Source of the DNA: Knoxdaviesia capensis
Lineage: Eukaryota > Ascomycota > Sordariomycetes > Microascales > Gondwanamycetaceae
Direction of reading: 5' to 3'
Assembly: GCA_001510575.1 (NCBI GenBank)
Contig: LNGK01000008.1
Coordinates: 2,940,687 to 3,004,686, forward strand
Length of the DNA stretch: 64,000 bases
Shown: one piece after another, positions 11,701-24,370 of the stretch
Layout of the letters: every line of letters starts with the position of its first letter
Position numbering within the stretch: position 1 is the stretch's first letter
The notes under the pieces: model-generated
Databases searched by the model: none
The model's input: only the letters and a program-made list of their open reading frames with translations
Told to the model about the DNA's origin: nothing
Made by a program: the position numbers and the translations under genes

Positions 11701-12606
11701 GTCCTTGGGGAAAGGCGCGAACGGGGACGGCGTGACGTAAGGGTTGTTTTTGTTAAGAGTGGCTTGAGGGGGTTCGGCAGCTTTCGAAGATTGCTTGGGT
11801 GTGTCTTTCGACTGCACGATTGACTTGTGGTCGAAGACTTGGACAATCAGACAACCTTCGTAAAACACGACTCCAGACTGGGTGAAATATTCGAGGAGGT
11901 CGTGGGGGACAGTTCGTAATCGCAAGTGATCAAGGAAAATTTTCATAGGCGACTTGTAGGGGAACACTCCATCTTGTTGGTCAAATTTGAAGTGCGTCGG
12001 ATGCATGTGGACAATCAAAGAGGGGGGATTCCCGGCATATTTTTTCAATATATATGAGTCAGTCATAACTGTAGAGAAAACAACACCAAGCACAAGTGTT
12101 AGCCACAAAAACATTACATCATCACAAGCAACGTAGCCTGTAGAAGTTGATCACTTGCTCCCCAGATATGGAAATCAAGCAACAGAAAGCAAAGGCATAC
12201 CGTAAGGTCGTGGCTCCTGGGCGGCAGATGTTATAGGATTCGCGGTCAGGGACGCGGACCGAAGGCCGGCGCTGTTTCGTGAGTTCCGGCCAGCAGTCAG
12301 CTGTACCGATGGTTCGCGTTTTGCGCGGCTTTGGGTCCGGACGGGCGATGTGATGGTTGTGGTGCCGTTAGTCGTTGTGGAAGACGAGGCGGACTGCGCT
12401 GTCGAAGCTGCTGCGGCGGCGGCAGCCTTTGCGCTGGCCGCTGATGGCGGCTTCTTGGCGGTCATTGAGGGGGATGGTGAGGGGGATGGGCGAACACCGC
12501 TGGCTCCAGCGCCATTCGTCTGGATACCAGGCGGCACTGAACGCTTTATCTTCTGGCCACCCGGGATGGGCGGCGGAATCGGCGTGGCCGTCATTACCGG
12601 AGGCAT
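8764..12606 (-). CDS. spt20: SAGA complex subunit Spt20 (polyglutamine-rich)
   Basis: Spt20 is a structural subunit of the SAGA histone acetyltransferase/coactivator, needed for complex integrity and TBP function in the nucleus. Exons on the minus strand: 12606-12201 and 12068-8764 (132-nt intron), giving 1236 aa. Exon 1 encodes a low-complexity Pro/Ser/Ala N-terminus. The Spt20 domain starts at the junction (residue 136 on) with MTDSYILKKYAGNPPS, then HPTHFKFDQQDG and FYEGCLIVQVFDHKS. Its distal part has PTKSIEETIRLLES and PKPKTRKRTVAEMAADEA. A basic AKKLKREK patch near 358 could be a nuclear signal. From about residue 490 to the end the protein is mostly Gln/Ala/Met low complexity, with pure CAG/CAA runs up to ~15 Gln. 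The start is the ATG at 12606; the open frame continues upstream but without another ATG. Neighbours are on the same strand but far apart. Confidence 0.94.
9200..9430 (-). repeat. Polyglutamine-coding CAG/CAA tract in Spt20
   Basis: A dense run of CAG/CAA codons (CTG/TTG on the plus strand). It includes an almost uninterrupted stretch of about 15 Gln near 9225-9270, followed by QQQA-type blocks. CAG and CAA are mixed, so the tract is not a pure trinucleotide array. Confidence 0.85.
10538..10567 (-). repeat. Hexanucleotide GCCTGA array (Ala-Gln repeat) in Spt20
   Basis: Four exact GCCTGA copies plus one variant GCCTGG on the plus strand encode alternating Gln-Ala in Spt20. It keeps frame because the unit is six bases. 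Confidence 0.85.
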
Positions 12607-14086
12607 GGCGGGCAGAATTGTGGGGGGAGGGTGATGATAAGATATGGAGGTTTGCGCTGGGCACGATAGCAGGTGTGACAGCTCAAAACAGTCAGTCGGA
12701 TCAGGAAACGATGGCACGACCCGGACTCAGATATCCAGGATCAGACCGTTGTTTCCTCGTTCCCAAGTCGCGTCGGCTCAGGACCGGGCCGAGAACTGCG
12801 TTGCTGGAGCAGACAGGGTTACAGTGAATGGATCTCGTGGGAATGAGTCGCAACAGGGCTCGATATCGCGACCATCGGCGGCGGAAGCAAAGTGGGTGAC
12901 GTTTCAGGAATATCGAGAGATGGGAGGAGGATGATAGAGCCAACGATGAACGTCAATGTATTCTCAGATATCCGATAGGTGTCGCAAGACCCAATTCTTT
13001 TTTATCGTGAAGGGGTTGTTCTGTGGCACGCCGCACTGAGAGGACGCGCCGCCGAATCGGCGCCCACCGGAACGGAAAATAACGTCGGGAATCGGATATT
13101 CTGGGCTAAATTTTCGATAATAAAAGAAAGTGTAAGAGGGGGTGAAAGAAGATATGAAATTCGTGCAGATGGAAATGGTTGTGGCAGGGAGCTTTTGATG
13201 GTCGTCTGAAGAGAGTTTTGATATGTTTGATATGGAAGCGATTCCTTGAAGTCAGAGATGCAGAGACGGGGGATAAAATCTTCATGCCTCAGGCATAAAG
13301 TTTGCCGGTAGAACTCTGGTTAAATTGGCTTGATCACCAAAAAGTTACACAGGTACATCCACTTATGATCTCCGAGGTAAGGAAGACGCGAGTTCGTCAG
13401 TGAGAGCAAGAACAGCCATCCAAAAAAGAAATATAAAAAAAAGGAAGCAGATTTTTTAATGAGTCAGAATATAAAATAGAACTAGTAGGTTGCTCAGTTG
13501 AAAAGGTCGTGGTCGGTGAAATTGTGGCGGGTCTGCCTAAATAAATACTCTGCTCTTGAGAAACATAGGCTAGTTCGGGTTAGGGTTGTCTAAGTCACGG
13601 GAACACGCCGCTCACAACAGACACATGTTACGAACACAACTTTAACGGGTCGACACGTTTTTCTCCACGGAAATTTAGAACATCATTATGCAAATGCTGA
13701 ATGATCTCTTTTCTCGGGCACTATCTGAAGAAATTCCACAAATCCAAAAAAACAACCAGGATGTTACCAATGCCTCCAAATCAGATATCTGACTTATACA
13801 CGCACGATCCTTCTGTGACTGTCGGCGTATTGCGACAAGAGAGAAAGGAACCAAAAAGGACTATAAAACAGAAAACAGCAGACATTTAAAGCGGTCATAA
13901 ACACATCTCCCCTCCTCCACCGTGCTTAAAAAATGAAACATGGAAAATGAAGAAGATACATGCAAGTAGAGACCAAGGAAAAGACGAAACCCACCACCTC
14001 ATCACCTACAAGTGACAGAGCATTTCGCGACGGAGAGGAAATGAGACGTGAAAGAAGAGTAGTTGAGGACAAAACAGGCCTAGTTC
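12607..14086. other. Intergenic: Spt20 upstream region and peroxin-22-like 3' flank
   Basis: About 1.5 kb with no supported gene. The Spt20 side is the presumed promoter and leader on the minus strand. The right end (about 13.7-14.08 kb) is A/G-rich on the plus strand, as in other 3' flanks here. A single GGGTTAGGGTT occurs at 13577-13587, too short to mean telomeric origin. Confidence 0.5.
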
Positions 14087-15542
14087 CTACTGCAACCTTC
14101 GGATCCAGTCATCATGTAGTCGCATACCATCTAGCACCACGACGCCGCGGCCGCGACCGACGCGTTCCGGCTTCTGCCACCACTTCTGCGACCCCTTCGT
14201 CGCGTGCTCCGCCTCCGACTCGCTATCAGCAAGGCCGCCGTGGCCGGTCTCGGCACCGACAACGACGACAGTGTCGTAGCGGTACCAGGACTGCAGGCGC
14301 GTGACCAGGCTGCCATCCTCACCGGAAAGCGATTCCTGGAGGTACAGAAGCTCGGGCTTGAGTGTGTGTAGCATGTGCACGTAGTTATCGGGGATGGTGA
14401 ACGGGAGCACCATTGTGTCGTTCTCGACGAGGCTGAGGGCTTGGGAGTAGAGGGCGTTGAAGTTGGCATTCGCGTTGCTCGAGGTAGGTTGTATTCTTTG
14501 GAGAGAGAAAAAAAAACGAGGACACCACCGAAATTAGTTTGTCTGTCACGTTTGAACCGGCATTCACGAACGGGAGGGAATCTTACAGAGGGCTGGCGGC
14601 GTCGTCGGGACCGGATTGGGCTTGATCATGACCAATGTTAGAAAATGACGAGCTTAGAGACGGAGCTGGGATATTACCCGTGGCGTCCAACGTGTTCTCC
14701 TTCAGGCTTGGCGCGTAGATCAGTACGAAGAGCTTGATCTTCTCGAAATCGATGTTTTTCGGGATATGCGACAGGATAGACTGCAGTCATGAGATTAGTA
14801 AAACGACTACAGTACAGGACGGGCTGTAAAATGGTAACCTTGGAGCGTCACCACTTCCACACCAAACAGGAAAAAGAGGAGACAGAAAACTCACAGCTTG
14901 CTCCTGGAAGCCTTCATCATCAATATACGCGGCCGACGTGTCGGCTGACACCACGATCACCACCGTCTTCCGTGGCCGCTTCGAGCCACGAGCGCCAGCA
15001 ACAGCTGGCGGCGGGGTCCGGCCTTGCTTCGCGTCCGCCTCCTCCGACCACGTCTCATGGTCGGCAAACGCATCCTTGTCCTCCTCGCGGATGGCCTGAA
15101 GCGCGCTGCCAACCACATAGCCGGCCGCCGCCACACCGGCCGCGACAGTCTTACCCGCCTGGTCCAGGAACTGTTGCGGGCTAGGGGTACGGCGCAGCGC
15201 GCCCGACATGCGCGAGCCCCAGGTGGCGGCGGGCGGCTGGGTACCGAGGATGGTGACTTCGGAGGCGGCATCGCGCACGCCTTCGGACTGCGACGGCGGC
15301 GGAGGGGGGTAGGTGCCCGGAGGACCGGGCCGCGGCGGCGCCTGGGGAGGTCGGTTGGAATCGCGGTTGTACCCCGGGTTGTCACCGTAGTCGAGGCCCG
15401 GCTCGGGTTCGTTCTCCTCGTCGCGCTGCTGGCTGTAGACCCAGATGGCGGCAGCTCCGGCGGTGGCGACCGTCAGGGTCACAGCCAGCGGGACCCAGTA
15501 GGTCCAGACTCCGCGGCGAGAGCGGGAATCGTGTGGTGCCAT
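14087..15542 (-). CDS. pex22: Peroxin-22-like protein
   Basis: Filamentous fungi carry a Pex22-like protein thought to anchor the ubiquitin-conjugating enzyme Pex4 at the peroxisome for import-receptor recycling. Exons on the minus strand: 15542-14895, 14780-14678, 14620-14587 and 14495-14087, giving 397 aa; the third exon is only 34 nt. An N-terminal membrane anchor (about 12-33) is followed by a Pro-rich spacer and RRTPSPQQFLDQAGK, then an Ala/Gly-rich helix and REEDKDAFADHETWSEE. The C-terminal globular part contains KTVVIVVSADTS, KIKLFVLIYAPSLK, NDTMVLPFTIPDNYVHML and VVVVGAETGHGGLADS, and ends in DDWIRRLQ. The family assignment rests on this order of motifs. Sequence conservation with yeast Pex22 is low, so the role is inferred from fungal orthologues. 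Phase fits at every junction. Confidence 0.85.
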
Positions 15543-17050
15543 CTAGACAAACGCGCGCATGGCAGGGACGGCGGGGACGGGGGAGGGGACAGCGGCGGGT
15601 TGTTGACCGGGGGCGGGACGACGGAATGCGCGCCGGCTAAACAAACGAAAGTTTTTGTTGCGTATCAAGATAGACAAGTCCCTCGCAACGTCAGTCCGGT
15701 ACACTGGAGGGACCGAGCACTGGAATGAAGAGGGGGAGTGAATAGAGACACAGCGTGTGGAAGAGACAGAGAATTCGTGATGAGGGGAGGAAGGCAATGG
15801 TCTGGGGAGAAACAGAGAGGAATGCCGGAACGGCGCGGGGAAGACTCAGAAAAAGGAGTTGAGGGAGAAGGTGAAGCACCGGCGATAGGGTGAAATGAGA
15901 GAAGGGGGGAGGTGTTTCCAACCGGAGCTGAAAAACGAAGCAGACAACGCGCAAACACAAGACTTGCGCCAAAACGAGATGGCAAACCGGCACAAATGAG
16001 AACCCAAGAAATGTACTTTTCTCAGATAATCCAGTGAGTGGCTGGCCAAGATAGAAACAGACTGTAGAAAAAAAGAGAGAGAGAAGCCGATGCGATCATA
16101 TGCTTGTGACAGGGGATTGATTCTCACCAAAGTCACAAGTGTGGTTTCCCGGGTGGCTGGTATCAACATCAACAAACGGTCAGACGCCGCGATTTGGTTG
16201 GCCCGGACATGGGGTTGGCAAGTGTGGCTGGTGAATGGCGAGATTTAGGTCTGGCAGCTGTAGGCAGCTGCCAGCAGCCGCCAAAATCCACAAGTATACG
16301 AGCGCATATATGCACGTATGAGTATATATGGCCTAGGTCACTGTCGTGATCTCATGCATTTCACGGATTCATTGTGAACTTGTCTTCAAATGAACCATGG
16401 CGAGCCAGTGATGATGATAGCCCACGTGCGTCAAGAACCAATTTGGATACTGACGGCTCCGGGTATCTCTGCGATCTACTCGAAATTCGCACTGGCAGAC
16501 TGCCTTGGAAAAACCTCTCATGACTTCTACCTAGTCATGAAAGCCATCACCACCATGATAGCAAGCTTCCTGTCCTCGTGATTCCTCTGGGTCAAGCGGG
16601 ATGGACGCGATTCTTCATTGGAAAGTGCGGCCTCGCTGTTTCTTACCCATTGACATGACACAAACGCCGTTGTCGCGACGCTATCGTCGCGACACCAACT
16701 CGCCGTCGGGCCATCATCACACAATGCTAACACTTCACATGGCAAACGAACTCACTTCGGACATCAGTAACATCGATTCAAACCGGATATTAAAGATAAA
16801 GAAAAGCAACGGAAAAGTATCAATCAACACCTCCCTCCCAAGACCCAGATACTATGACCACTAACGGCTATATACATGACAAAGGCTATGAACCGACCTT
16901 TGTTCTGCGGGTAAATATACTTCAGTGTGTCGATACTGGGCTAATCGTACAGAGAATATGCCGCTCGAAGTCCGAGTCGGCTGTGATATTCAACGGATTA
17001 GGGTATCGTAGACCGGACCAGCTTCCAATAGATAGGATGGATTAACCTAT
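15543..17050. other. Intergenic: peroxin-22-like promoter side and GPI-protein 3' flank
   Basis: 15543 to about 16.1 kb is purine-rich on the plus strand, consistent with a pyrimidine-rich leader for the minus-strand peroxin-22-like gene. The rest to 17050 shows only short frames and no recognised element. Confidence 0.5.
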
Positions 17051-17912
17051 CTACAGGGCCATGGCACCGACGATGGCAAGGATACCAACGGGGAGAACCA
17101 TGTTGGGAACCAAGTTGTTCGCGCTGCCGGGCACGAGCGTCGTCTGTTGGTGATCGCCAGTTGATGAAGGTTAGCAAGCTGGAAGCAACAAGCAAGAGGA
17201 ATGGCAGCCAACTTCTGGGCGAAGCAACCGAGCAAAAGGAGGAACTTACGGTGGGGGTGCTGGTCGGCGGCAGAGTGCCAGTGCCAGTGCCGGCGAAAGA
17301 GGTGGTCGGCTCGGCAGTGGTGGACTCGGGCTCAGGCTCAGCAGTAGTCTCGGGCTCAGGCTCAGCAGTCGTCTCGGGCTCAGGCTCGGTGGTCGACTCA
17401 GGCTCGGGCTCAGTGGTGGACTCAGGCTCAGGGACAACGGTGGACGAGGGGGCAACGGTGGACGAGGGGGCCGCGGTGGTCGAGCCGCCCCCAACGGGGA
17501 CGGGCACAGCCTCAAGACCGCAGGCATCGGCAGCGGCGGTGACCAGGCCACCGTAGATGGTCCAGATGTTGAACTCCAGAGCGCAGTTCAGGCATCCGTC
17601 GAGAAGGTCAACCCAGGTGCTGTTGTCGCACGTGGTGCTGGGGGCATCCTGGATGAAGTAGCCTGGAGCAATCGGGACAATGGTTCGTCTGTCAGTAACC
17701 CGGATACCAAGCTTTCAATTGCGCGTCCATTCCATTGTGTTGCACGCGTATGAAAACTTACCGCAGTTAGAGTGGCACTGGACGCGAGGAGAGGCCTGGC
17801 GTCTGACGAGCTCAGGCTCGAGAGCAGCCATGATGGCCTCATGGATGGGGACCGAGGCGGAAACACAGGTGGCAGCAAGGAGCTGGGCACCGGCGGCCAA
17901 GAACCACTTCAT
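17051..17912 (-). CDS. Small secreted cysteine-containing GPI-anchored protein
   Basis: Probable cell-wall or plasma-membrane surface protein of unknown function. Exons on the minus strand: 17912-17762, 17662-17250 and 17143-17051, giving 218 aa. A signal peptide (about 1-19) is followed by a possible Kex2 site (LVRRQ), then a compact Cys domain with CHSNCG, TTCDNSTWVDLLDGC and LNCALEFNIW up to DACGLE. A Ser/Thr/Pro/Glu-rich stalk follows, made of eight-residue EPEPESTT-type repeats. The end has small residues (PGSANN) followed by a hydrophobic tail ending GAMAL, the pattern of a GPI-attachment signal. I recognise the architecture from Aspergillus surface proteins but not a named gene. The intron phases (1 and 0) match, and the last exon is needed for the GPI signal. 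Confidence 0.86.
17317..17472 (-). repeat. Coding minisatellite: 24-bp and 18-bp tandem units
   Basis: Five 24-bp units (17317-17436) encode EPEPESTT-like octapeptides. They are followed by two 18-bp units (17437-17472) encoding a Ser/Thr/Val-Ala-Pro hexapeptide. Both unit lengths are multiples of three, so copy-number change would keep the frame and alter stalk length. Confidence 0.85.
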
Positions 17913-18145
17913 TTTGAAGGTTGGTGGTGGAAAAAGAATAAAGAATTGAGAGGATAGAGAGAGGGAATGGACTTGGAAGATCCGGAGAATCAATCAATTG
18001 AATCTACAACAGGTGGTGATAGTGGAAAACGAATGGACGTAGATGCTTGAGTCAGAGTCGTGTGAAGGAGGTGGAGAGGAGGAGGAGAGAAGAAGGGAAA
18101 GGAACCAAGAGCTGGGGGGGTTGGAAGAAGAGGAGAAGAGAGGCA

Positions 18146-18154
18146 CCTTATATG
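18146..18154 (-). promoter_or_regulatory. TATA-like element for the GPI-protein gene
   Basis: The minus strand reads CATATAAGG about 235 bases upstream of the ATG at 17912. The sequence between is C/T-rich in the sense direction, as expected of a fungal leader. Confidence 0.35.
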
Positions 18155-21100
18155 GAGAAGCAACGTAGGAGCGCAAGACCCGGAAAGCAAAGGGAAGCTC
18201 TGGGAGCTGACGACAGCAGAAAGCAGGGCAAGGTTCCTTAGGTTTCTTAGTTGCCAAGAAGAGCAAGATTAATTGAAGCATAGGGCCTACAGGATAGGCC
18301 AGGGAAAGCCGGAGACGGAGGGTGTGGTGGATACAGGAAAGGCACAAGTGCTGCAGGATGGGTAAATTGCAGTGCAGTGGTGGAGGGGGGGACAAGTCCA
18401 TGAAGGACGCTACGGGTTATGGTGGGATGGCGACGCGTGCAGCTGGAATACATAGCTGGTATGAGAGCGCGATCACCAGTTTGGGATATTTCATTGGAAA
18501 CTTCGCCTGATGCAGGCGTGGTGGTTTAACTTTGGTGTTTTATGTGCTCCGGGAACTGGCCCGATACTCAGGGCGAGGAAGTTGGAAGAAAGACAGATAT
18601 CTCGGCCGAGCTCACCTCAAAGACCTCCTAGGACGAGAAACTTGGGCTCTAGGGTTGCCAGAAAAGGCGTACTAACAGACGGGCAGAGAACGGGGGGAAT
18701 TACAAACCCCAGGATGGCATGTCAGAGATGAGGATATACGAGAGGAGGGAATCTAATCAATCAGCCGTTATCAATCAATCATGAATGAAGGCCAAAGGCC
18801 TGGGAAGGACTACCTGACAACAAAACGGAGCGAGCGTGAACGAATAACACTGCGATCCACAGCCCCAGCCACAAATTTAAGAGCGAACAATAACAGGACC
18901 AACCTGGACTAACACCCTTTCCTAGAACTCGAGTCAAGAGAAGGCAAACCCTGGACTTGGAACCAGGATCTGGGTCAACCCGCATGAAGCCGGCCCACGG
19001 TTGGACCGATAGCTGGTGGTGGGTGACTGCGTGCCCAGACTATGGATTCACTATCACCTTTCCCGCCAGTTTACAAGTCTTCTAGGGAAACGAGACGAGA
19101 AAAAAATGGGGATCAACAGCTAGCATGTTCTCAGTGACTCGGCCGACTGCCGGCGAGGCAACGGCGGAAGCGGTGAAAGCCATATTCTTCCCATCTGATA
19201 AGACGAAGAGAGTGAGAAAGAGAACAGCGAAAATAGGACAAGTGGCTGACTGTCCGGCTCAACACGGATAGTTCGCTCGCTCGCACAAAAAAGCGGAGAG
19301 CCCTTTGTCCTGACCTCGAGAGAAAGATCACACTTCCCCTCCGCCTACTAGAGTGCGTATCTGCGTATCTGCAGGCTACGGAGGTACATGTAGTGTGGAT
19401 GGCACCTATGCATGCGATATTGCATGGCACACCTGTAGGTTGTGGAAGTGTACATAGAGGTACCGGTACGCACGCTCTTTGAGTACAGAAGAAGAAAGAA
19501 GAAACAGAACAAAACAGCGGGAGGGTTGCGGGGGAGGCGAGGGTCACAGGTTTGGAGAACCTGGAATAGGAAGCACGAAAAAAAAAAGGATCTGATAACC
19601 CAACACTGAGAAATCCAGCTTTCACGAGGAAAGGGGGGAATCCGGAACGCGGAGACGGGTGAGCATAAATGAGACCGGTGGCTCGTATCCATCGTAAATA
19701 AATATTACAGGCACTGTGTACGATAGCCAAGATAGGTTGAGGCATGAAAAAGAAAAATATCGGAATCGGCTGCAGAGTAAAGCAAAGAAGAAAACCGAAA
19801 GGAGAAATATGGAGAAGCCAGGGCTAGGCAAGGAAATCCTTGCACCTTGTTGTGAGGGCATGAGAAATTCGAATCCCGGCCTGGCGAACAGGAAAATGAG
19901 GTGATATTCTCGCCAAGGCCAAGAGAAGCCCGTGTGCTGGTTATGCCAGAACAAAAAATACCAAGAGAGAGAGCAATGTCGGGGCCGCCCACTCTCCCGA
20001 CGACTCATTGGGCCGGGCTGGCTCACAGGTTGAGAAAGAACGAGTCTGGAGAGATGAGGATGCCGAGTCGGTGGTGTGTGATATGGGATTCCTGCTTCTA
20101 CTGTTGATGGGCTGTCGACCATCCTCAGCCTGTTCAAGCTGGAGGGGAACGAGAGAGGGAGGCCTCGTTGAAGAACATCAATGTGTGATGACGGCGTCTT
20201 TCGAAGAGCTGGAAGCAAAAGATCTCTGCGGAGATACCATCACGTACAGATAGCGTTGTGGTGATGGGAAGGTTTGGGCCTCACAGGGTCTCGTATAAGA
20301 TGCATCCTTCTGAGACCAAAAGCCGCCTCTTACACACACCGCCGGCATAAAAATAGATGACCTGGATCTCTACGCCCTGGACCGAGTTGTCCGTTCGGTT
20401 TCTAATATAAAAGGTACCCTAATATAAAGTGATCCTCAAATTATATTACATGTGGCGCATGGAAGCTTCAAGAATGGGAAGGTTGTAGCATGGGTATTCG
20501 CGAAATTCTCTGAGGGGAAAGAAGCCAACGGTTATCAGATCCCGGGTCTGTTCTGTTGGGCTATCATTCAGCGAGAAAAAAAAAAAAAGAGTTGTAAGTA
20601 CCATCGAATGAGATACGGGGGTTGGAGAGATGGAGAGTGGGAAGTCGGCCGGCCACAAGGCTCCACAACCGCTTGTAAGTGCAACCCTGGAAGCAGCATC
20701 CTCGTTGGGCTTCCTGCCGGTGGACTTGGGAGTTCACTTTTGTGACTCCGTTGTACCCCGTTGTACCCGTACTTTCAGGAAATCTCACATTCTCTCGAAC
20801 TCAGACCGCATCCTCGGCGTAGCATGGATACCCAACTCAGAGGCCACATGGGGCGGACCAACTTCCCCTCCACCGCACGAAAACCAACAAGGGTTGGCGT
20901 CCACAACAAGATTGATAAACAAGGGTTCGTGGACTTGGCAGCTCGCGCTGAACATCCGATGTCGCTGGATACAGCCTGGGCTTTCCAGGACGAGTTGGAG
21001 AGCCTGCCATGTCAGGACATGGAGGAATGAATTATCCTAAAAGCGATGCTAGTGCAAAGGCCCAAGAGCCTTAGGGCTGGGGGTCGGAGCTGTGCAATTC

Positions 21101-24100
21101 GGTGTTTAGCACGTTGTGGTTGATGTCCGAAGACAGCTGCAATGCCCGTGTTAAACCAGCAAAAACCCCCGGGGGGGAAGAAAGAAGGAAAACCTTATCG
21201 GAAGCGTAATATGACACCAACAACGCCACAAAGCTAATTGCCATTAAAGTGACTCTCTGGTGCCCATAACGACTGCACATGGGGGGAGAGAAAATATTAG
21301 CCGCGAACACAGCAGTTGTCTGCGGAGGAGCAGACTCGAGGATGTTGACCTCGAAGCCGATATCGTTGCAGTAAGCCCGAAAACCACCATTCGGACAAAA
21401 ATCTTCTCTTCCGACATGGTTCTCCCTCTAAGAAGGACCAGGCCCCAAAAGAGAAGAAACCGTTTCAGCTTCCATGGAATGGCTTCCCCGCAGCAAAATC
21501 TAATCTGATCCATCTCTGACCAATCACCGACTAGTGCTGGACCCTGGAATATGCTCCACTTCTCCGGTGGATCCAAAATAGCCGCCAAGAACTGTTCTTT
21601 TCTGCGCATCTGACTGGGTTGAATGGGGCAGTTGCTCGGTTATTTTGATGCCTGAACCGTGCGAGAAAGAATTGCTCGGGGTGGAGGAGAGAACAGGAAG
21701 GCCGCAAACGCCCCTCCCCCCTGGAACATGGTTATATATCGCCTAAAATACAGTGGGTAGCAGGTAGATAGAATACACGGGAAGCAGTTCTGGTTCCCAC
21801 TGGCACTTATACGCTGATGGCGGTGGTGTGCTGGTACACTTACACCGCTTATAGCGATATCCCGTCGGTAACTTGGACGGCGCAGAGGTTCCAAATGCCC
21901 TGCAAGCGAACACTGGAAAGGAAGGAGCGAGGCACAAGTGTGTGGAAAGTGTGAAACTTCCAGAATTTTCTACCCGTTGATAGCAGCTTGCTCCTTCCTT
22001 TCCTCCAGTAGCTTTCTCCCACCTCTCAGATCTGCACTCGCTCACTGCCTGTGTTTTAACGAAAGTGAGAGCGTTTATAGACTGTTCCACAGATACATTG
22101 ACTACGAAAAGTGACTCTTATTTCCTGCTGATGGAACTTATCTTTACCGAAGGAAAGGGAAATCCCAAACAAATACAAGTGGCTGCCCTTGCTCAGCCAC
22201 TAACACCGCCATGTGCAAGCTATTAGCTGCATACACTGCTGTGCTACAACAGCCCTCTCCAGCCACTCGATATGGGTTGACACTGCATCGGTTGAGTATA
22301 TCTGCGTGCCTCCTATTCGATTACTCCCAAGACCCGGCCGACTCCATCTTCCGGATCGTCAGGGCTGCATGCCTCGTGATAATTATCCGACCTGGCTAAC
22401 GTGTGCACAACAGGCACACGATAGACTACATGAAGGGACAGCAGTAGCAAGTGAAGTGACAGCAGGACTTTGCGCTACTGCGAGTGTAAATCCATATAAA
22501 CCCTGAGCTCGCGCAGATGATAAACGGGTACGAAAACGCCACAAAAGCAGACATGGTCTACTATACCTCTCCGCCGGAATCCTCCAGTTCCCGCGCGCCA
22601 TTCCCATGGATTGACGGAGTCGGGTTAGAATTTTCACAATCTCTCAGCTTGACGCAAAAGAAATATGAGCTCACTTTTAAACTGCCACGGGGGGTCTCCA
22701 GGATGATGACCGAAGAAGACGGAATCCACAAGCACTATACGGAGTCGCTAATGGCCCTTGCCCTGTCATTTAGTACTTTTTAAACTGGGGCTTTCGGTTT
22801 TTTTCTTTATCAATCAGTCGTGATCAAATTGAGAATAGAGTAGCAGGACATCTGACTCTTGGAATGCACAGCAAACGGCGGAAATGAGAAACCGGGGAAA
22901 GATTTTTTTTTCTTGTGCTCTCTGTCTTCCCGGTCTCTCGGCAGTGCTTCTCGGAGACCCGATCCTTGTTGTCAAAAAGGCGAACAGACAAGGTGGGACA
23001 ACAACATCCCCAAGACTGGCAAATTTTTTCCCCTTCGTTTGCCATATATAAAGCCCGCCTACCGGCCTTGGCCTTTTTTTCTTTCTTTTCTTTCTCCAGG
23101 GGACTCTGGTCTTATTTTACCCGAGTGTGGCAATATGGCTCATTGGGGAGCGAGAAAAGAGGAAAGAGACGGGAAATCACAATAGCCAGTCTTGGCTGTT
23201 CTTGATAGTTGGCCTGGTCGATTCCCCAAACGGGATGGCCTGGCCATGGCACATCCACTCGCCATTACAGCTGACTCCTCTTTTCGTACTGGTCGGGCTC
23301 TCGGTGCATGTTAATCAGATCCTCGGTTCCAACCATTTGCTTTTCTCGTTTGTCTTTTTCTCTCGACTATTTGTGGGTTCACTCTTATGCAGTGCGTGCT
23401 AAGAGTATAGCCGATGGTACACTGTCCTGCTGAACAAACTGGGTTTTGTGCACCGCTTACTGGGCCGGCATTCTCTGCATAAGTCCAGCCGGTTATCCCG
23501 CCTGCATTGAGCCTCCATTGCAGGGACACTCCAGAGAAAACGGTGACATGAATGACCTATGTGCCGCTGATAACTTGTAAATACTTCAATAGGAAAGAGG
23601 CAGTGACCACGGCCCAAACGCCTTTCGTTTTCTGAGCTTTGTGTACACCGTGGCCTGTGACCGGCACTCATCGATGGCCACCCAGACGGGACAGCCCCAA
23701 ATAGACAAGCCGAAGCGGATTTATGAAAAGAAGAGAAAAAATAAAAACGAAACACGAAGGGAATGGGAGATACGGGGGGTCGGAAGGTCCCACACTAACC
23801 CCCCATTCATGGGAGACGTCTAGTTCCATCTGATAAGCCAACAACTGGGCCACCCACACTTTTTGCGTGCTCCGGCCCACTATTGGCATCCTATTCTCGT
23901 GCACCGATGGGCTTTTTGGCTCTCTCTTCTCTTCACCGCGACTAAGCCCTCCCTCATACTCTTTCGTCGGTCTCTTGCCCGCCTTTGAGGGTGTGCACCA
24001 TTGCAACCAGTCCTTCCCACCCCGACCCGACCCTGGCCGGGCAAATCCCCATTGACCCTCCTCCTCCTCTTCTTGCTCTTCTTCCCAGCCTTCCCACTCC

Positions 24101-24370
24101 GATGGTGGCATTCTCGCTTTTGGGTTAGCCGTTCTGGTCCGCTGTGCCGTCTGGTTCTCTCTCTGTGCGTGTGGGATTTGCTCGGCACGAGAGGCTTGTT
24201 CCCCTCTCTCTTGTCCTTACTGGCTTGGTACAGAGCCCTGTTGAAAATTATCATTATATGGAACTCCCAAGACTTTCATGTATGTACTATCCTACCGTAC
24301 TAGTTTCTGCAGTCAAGATATAGTGTTCCCAGAGGAACCGACAATATAGACATACCGTCCGGCTTGTAAG

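Noticed and set aside
19850..19900. B-box-like TTCGAATCCCGG suggesting a tRNA gene
   Set aside because: No matching A box, acceptor stem or cloverleaf could be drawn around it.
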